Origin: Clostridia bacterium
GTDB taxonomy: Bacteria > Bacillota > Clostridia > Christensenellales > Aristaeellaceae
Length of the DNA: 14,081 bases
Direction of reading: 5' to 3'
NCBI GenBank assembly: GCA_009776385.1
Contig: WRFT01000020.1
Coordinates: 1 to 14,081 of the forward strand
Every line of letters starts with the position of its first letter. Within the stretch, counting starts at the first letter, position 1. The notes under the pieces are model-generated. The model saw nothing but the letters and a program-made list of their open reading frames with translations. It was not told where the DNA came from and searched no databases. Positions 12,755 through 14,081 of the stretch are shown one piece after another. The translations under genes and the position numbers were made by a program.

Positions 12755-13726
12755 ATGAAAAAGGCATTGGGATTCTTGCTTATGGCGGTACTGCTAACGG
12801 GTGTCCTGTCACCGGCTTTATCCGAGACGATGACGGTGGGCATTTTGCAATTCGCCGAACATCCTTCACTGGACAACTGCCGTTACGGCTTCATACAGGG
12901 CATGGCCGACATGGGCTTTCGAGAGGGAGAGAACGTGGTTTACGACTATAAAAACGCCCAGGCGGATATGGGCGTCAACGCGCAAATCGCACAGGGTTTC
13001 GCCGATAGGCAGGTCACGCTGATTTTAGGCATTGCCACACCGTCCGCCATGGCGGCCTTTAACGCCGCGGAGCCCTACGGCATCCCCGTTATCTATTCGG
13101 CGATTACCGACCCCATCGCGGCTATGCTGGCCCGTGACGACAGGCTGTCGGGAAAAAACGTCACCGGTACCAGTGACAAACTGCCCGTTGAGAAGCAGCT
13201 TCAAATGATTCGATCTTTTTTACCTGACGCCTCGAAAATCGGGATTCTTTACACGACCTCCGAGGTGAACAGTGAGTCGGCCATCAAAGAATATGAGGCA
13301 AAGGCGGGCGATTTCGGATTTGAGATTGTACCTATGGGTATCGCGACGGGAGCGGATATACCCATGGCCATGGACGCGCTGCTGCCCAAGGTGGAATGCT
13401 TGTGCAATTTGACGGACAATACGGTTGTCAGTTACCTTCCCGTTGTGCTGGACAAGGCCAACACGGCGGGTATTCCGGTATTCGGCAGCGAAGTTGAGCA
13501 GGTAAAAAACGGCTGCGCGGCATCCGAAGGGCTGGATTATGTGTCTTTAGGCAGGCAAACAGGCATACTGGCCGCGCGTGTACTGCAGGGTGAGGATGCC
13601 GGAATCATTCCGTTTGAGCAGATCGTGGAATCACGCTTATATGTCAATCAAGCTGTGCTTGACCGGTTTGGTATTACCATGACGCCGGAAGACATAGACC
13701 GGGCCGAGTTTGTATCAAACGATTAA
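12755..13726 (+). CDS. trpX: TrpX-like ABC transporter substrate-binding protein (PF04392), T-box regulated
   Basis: A 323-residue binding protein of the ABC_sub_bind family (TrpX/YtlA-like), expected to capture tryptophan or a precursor outside the membrane. Family landmarks in order are HPSLD, VTLILGIATPSAMAAF, PVIYSAITDPIAA, NVTGTSD, IGILYTTSEVNS, LTDNTVVS, PVFGSEVEQVKNG and DYVSLGRQTG. The signal peptide is MKKALGFLLMAVLLTGVLSP then ALS before Glu24. It contains no cysteine, so the protein is not a lipoprotein, unlike typical TrpX of Gram-positives. ATG 12755 has AGGCGG (12741-12746) 8 nt upstream; ATG 12748 opens a different, short frame and is rejected. Expression is under a UGG T-box. 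The usual trpY permease and trpZ ATPase genes do not follow: the next gene is a GH127. The symbol rests on family plus T-box specificity. Confidence 0.88.
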   Translation: MKKALGFLLMAVLLTGVLSPALSETMTVGILQFAEHPSLDNCRYGFIQGMADMGFREGENVVYDYKNAQADMGVNAQIAQGFADRQVTLILGIATPSAMAAFNAAEPYGIPVIYSAITDPIAAMLARDDRLSGKNVTGTSDKLPVEKQLQMIRSFLPDASKIGILYTTSEVNSESAIKEYEAKAGDFGFEIVPMGIATGADIPMAMDALLPKVECLCNLTDNTVVSYLPVVLDKANTAGIPVFGSEVEQVKNGCAASEGLDYVSLGRQTGILAARVLQGEDAGIIPFEQIVESRLYVNQAVLDRFGITMTPEDIDRAEFVSND

Positions 13727-13762
13727 ACCGGTTTTTCGTATCGAACCGGTTGTCCCATTTTT
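13726..13762 (+). terminator. Possible rho-independent terminator of trpX
   Basis: AACCGG pairs with CCGGTT, and inner TTCG pairs with CGAA around loop TAT, with a 3-nt bulge (13726-13751). Five T follow at 13758-13762, but 6 nt separate the stem from the T-run, which weakens the call. If real, trpX is a single-gene transcript. Confidence 0.45.
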
Positions 13763-13860
13763 ACCGGTCATTCCCCGTATAAAGATGCTATCTGATTAAT
13801 CGTTTCATAAACAAGCAGCCATCCCGCGATTGCCCGCAAATAACACATCTATTCTTCCTA

Positions 13861-13906
13861 TTCCGCTATGCACAACGAGGTGAAATCCTCGTTTGGCATG
13901 GCGGAA
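13861..13906. repeat. 46-nt long hairpin upstream of the second GH127 promoter
   Basis: Two 20-nt arms (13861-13880 and 13887-13906) pair at 18 of 20 positions around the 6-nt loop TGAAAT, with one 2x2 mismatch and one G-T pair. The outer stem TTCCGCTATGC / GCATGGCGGAA is followed by ATTTTCC, so it could act as a weak terminator. Equally, it could be a regulatory or mobile palindromic element. It ends 9 nt before the -35 box. Confidence 0.65.
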
Positions 13907-13915
13907 ATTTTCCTG

Positions 13916-13944
13916 TTGACAGACTCAGGATAATCGTTTATATT
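13916..13944 (+). promoter_or_regulatory. Strong promoter of the second GH127 gene
   Basis: Perfect TTGACA (13916-13921) and TATATT (13939-13944) with a 17-nt spacer; start expected near 13951. The spacer contains GGATAATCGTT, related to the ATCGTT core of the candidate operator at the LacI promoter, which hints at shared control. The leader to ATG 13977 is about 26 nt. Confidence 0.78.
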
Positions 13945-13976
13945 ACAGGTGAGCAAAGAAAAAGATAGAGGTGTCT

Positions 13977-14081
13977 ATGACGCGCCGCATTGTCAGCATA
14001 CCGCTACACTCCGTAAAGATTACCGACCCTTTCTGGACGCATATGCAGCGTTTGATACACGATGTGGTTCTTCCCTTTCAA
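13977..14081 (+). CDS. Second GH127 (DUF1680) protein, N-terminal fragment (3' end outside window)
   Basis: From ATG 13977 the frame stays open to the window end (35 codons) and reads IPLHSVKITDPFW near the start, then IHDVVLPFQ. This is the characteristic opening of GH127 proteins (VPL..V...D.FW......VLPYQ) and aligns without gaps to residues 7-34 of the GH127 protein at the other end of the window (VPLSAVRVEDGFW, RDVVLPYQ). There is no signal peptide, so it is cytoplasmic. AGAGGTG (13967-13973) is the ribosome site. The catalytic residues lie beyond the window, so activity cannot be judged. With about 50% identity over this stretch, it is a paralogue rather than a recent duplicate and may have a different linkage preference. 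Confidence 0.85.
   Translation, partial: MTRRIVSIPLHSVKITDPFWTHMQRLIHDVVLPFQ

Noticed and set aside
12748..12951. ATG 12748 as the start after the T-box
   Set aside because: It opens a short out-of-frame reading. ATG 12755 gives a complete signal peptide and the full TrpX-like protein.

Overview
The window reads as a Bacillota (probably Clostridia) chromosome fragment. The reasons are a tRNA-Trp-responsive T-box leader in front of a TrpX-type binding protein, AGGAGG-type ribosome binding sites, TTGACA/TATAAT-type promoters, and a carbohydrate ABC transporter of the LplB/YtcP kind without its own ATPase. Taxonomy below class is not supported by anything I can see.

Layout. 1-122 holds the 3' end of an unrecognised + strand gene. 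232-308 is tRNA-Arg(CCT) on the minus strand, with its own promoter and terminator. 433-10379 is a minus-strand L-arabinofuranoside-utilisation locus. In transcription order it carries a LacI-family regulator, a PfkB-family sugar kinase, a GH51 alpha-L-arabinofuranosidase, two ABC permeases and an extracellular sugar-binding protein. After a strong terminator comes a GH127 (DUF1680) beta-L-arabinofuranosidase. A near-consensus promoter with a LacI-type operator candidate lies before the regulator and could drive the whole set. 10507-12308 is a decayed accessory patch. It has two partial, partly duplicated copies of a Fic-family gene, which flank an intact pRiA4b ORF-3-like gene and a frameshifted UPF0158-like remnant. 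12417-13726 is a promoter, a T-box leader with a UGG (Trp) specifier, and an orphan trpX-like gene. 13916 to the end is a strong promoter and the start of a second GH127 gene on the + strand, which runs off the window.

How the parts fit. The binding protein and two permeases should import arabinose-containing oligosaccharides, using a shared ATPase encoded elsewhere. GH51 and the two GH127 enzymes have no signal peptide where their N-termini are visible, so they should act inside the cell and cut alpha- and beta-linked L-arabinofuranosyl residues. The LacI protein is the natural local regulator. The kinase probably phosphorylates a released sugar, but its substrate cannot be read from sequence. 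No araBAD-type genes are present. Having both alpha- and beta-L-arabinofuranosidases suggests plant extensin-type or pectic side-chain oligosaccharides as substrate; this is inference.

I found no CRISPR array, no intact insertion sequence and no prophage. The least ordinary parts are the rearranged Fic patch, the orphan Trp T-box/trpX unit, two secreted binding proteins without a lipobox cysteine, and a motif (TAATCGTTT) recurring four times near trpX and the second GH127 promoter.
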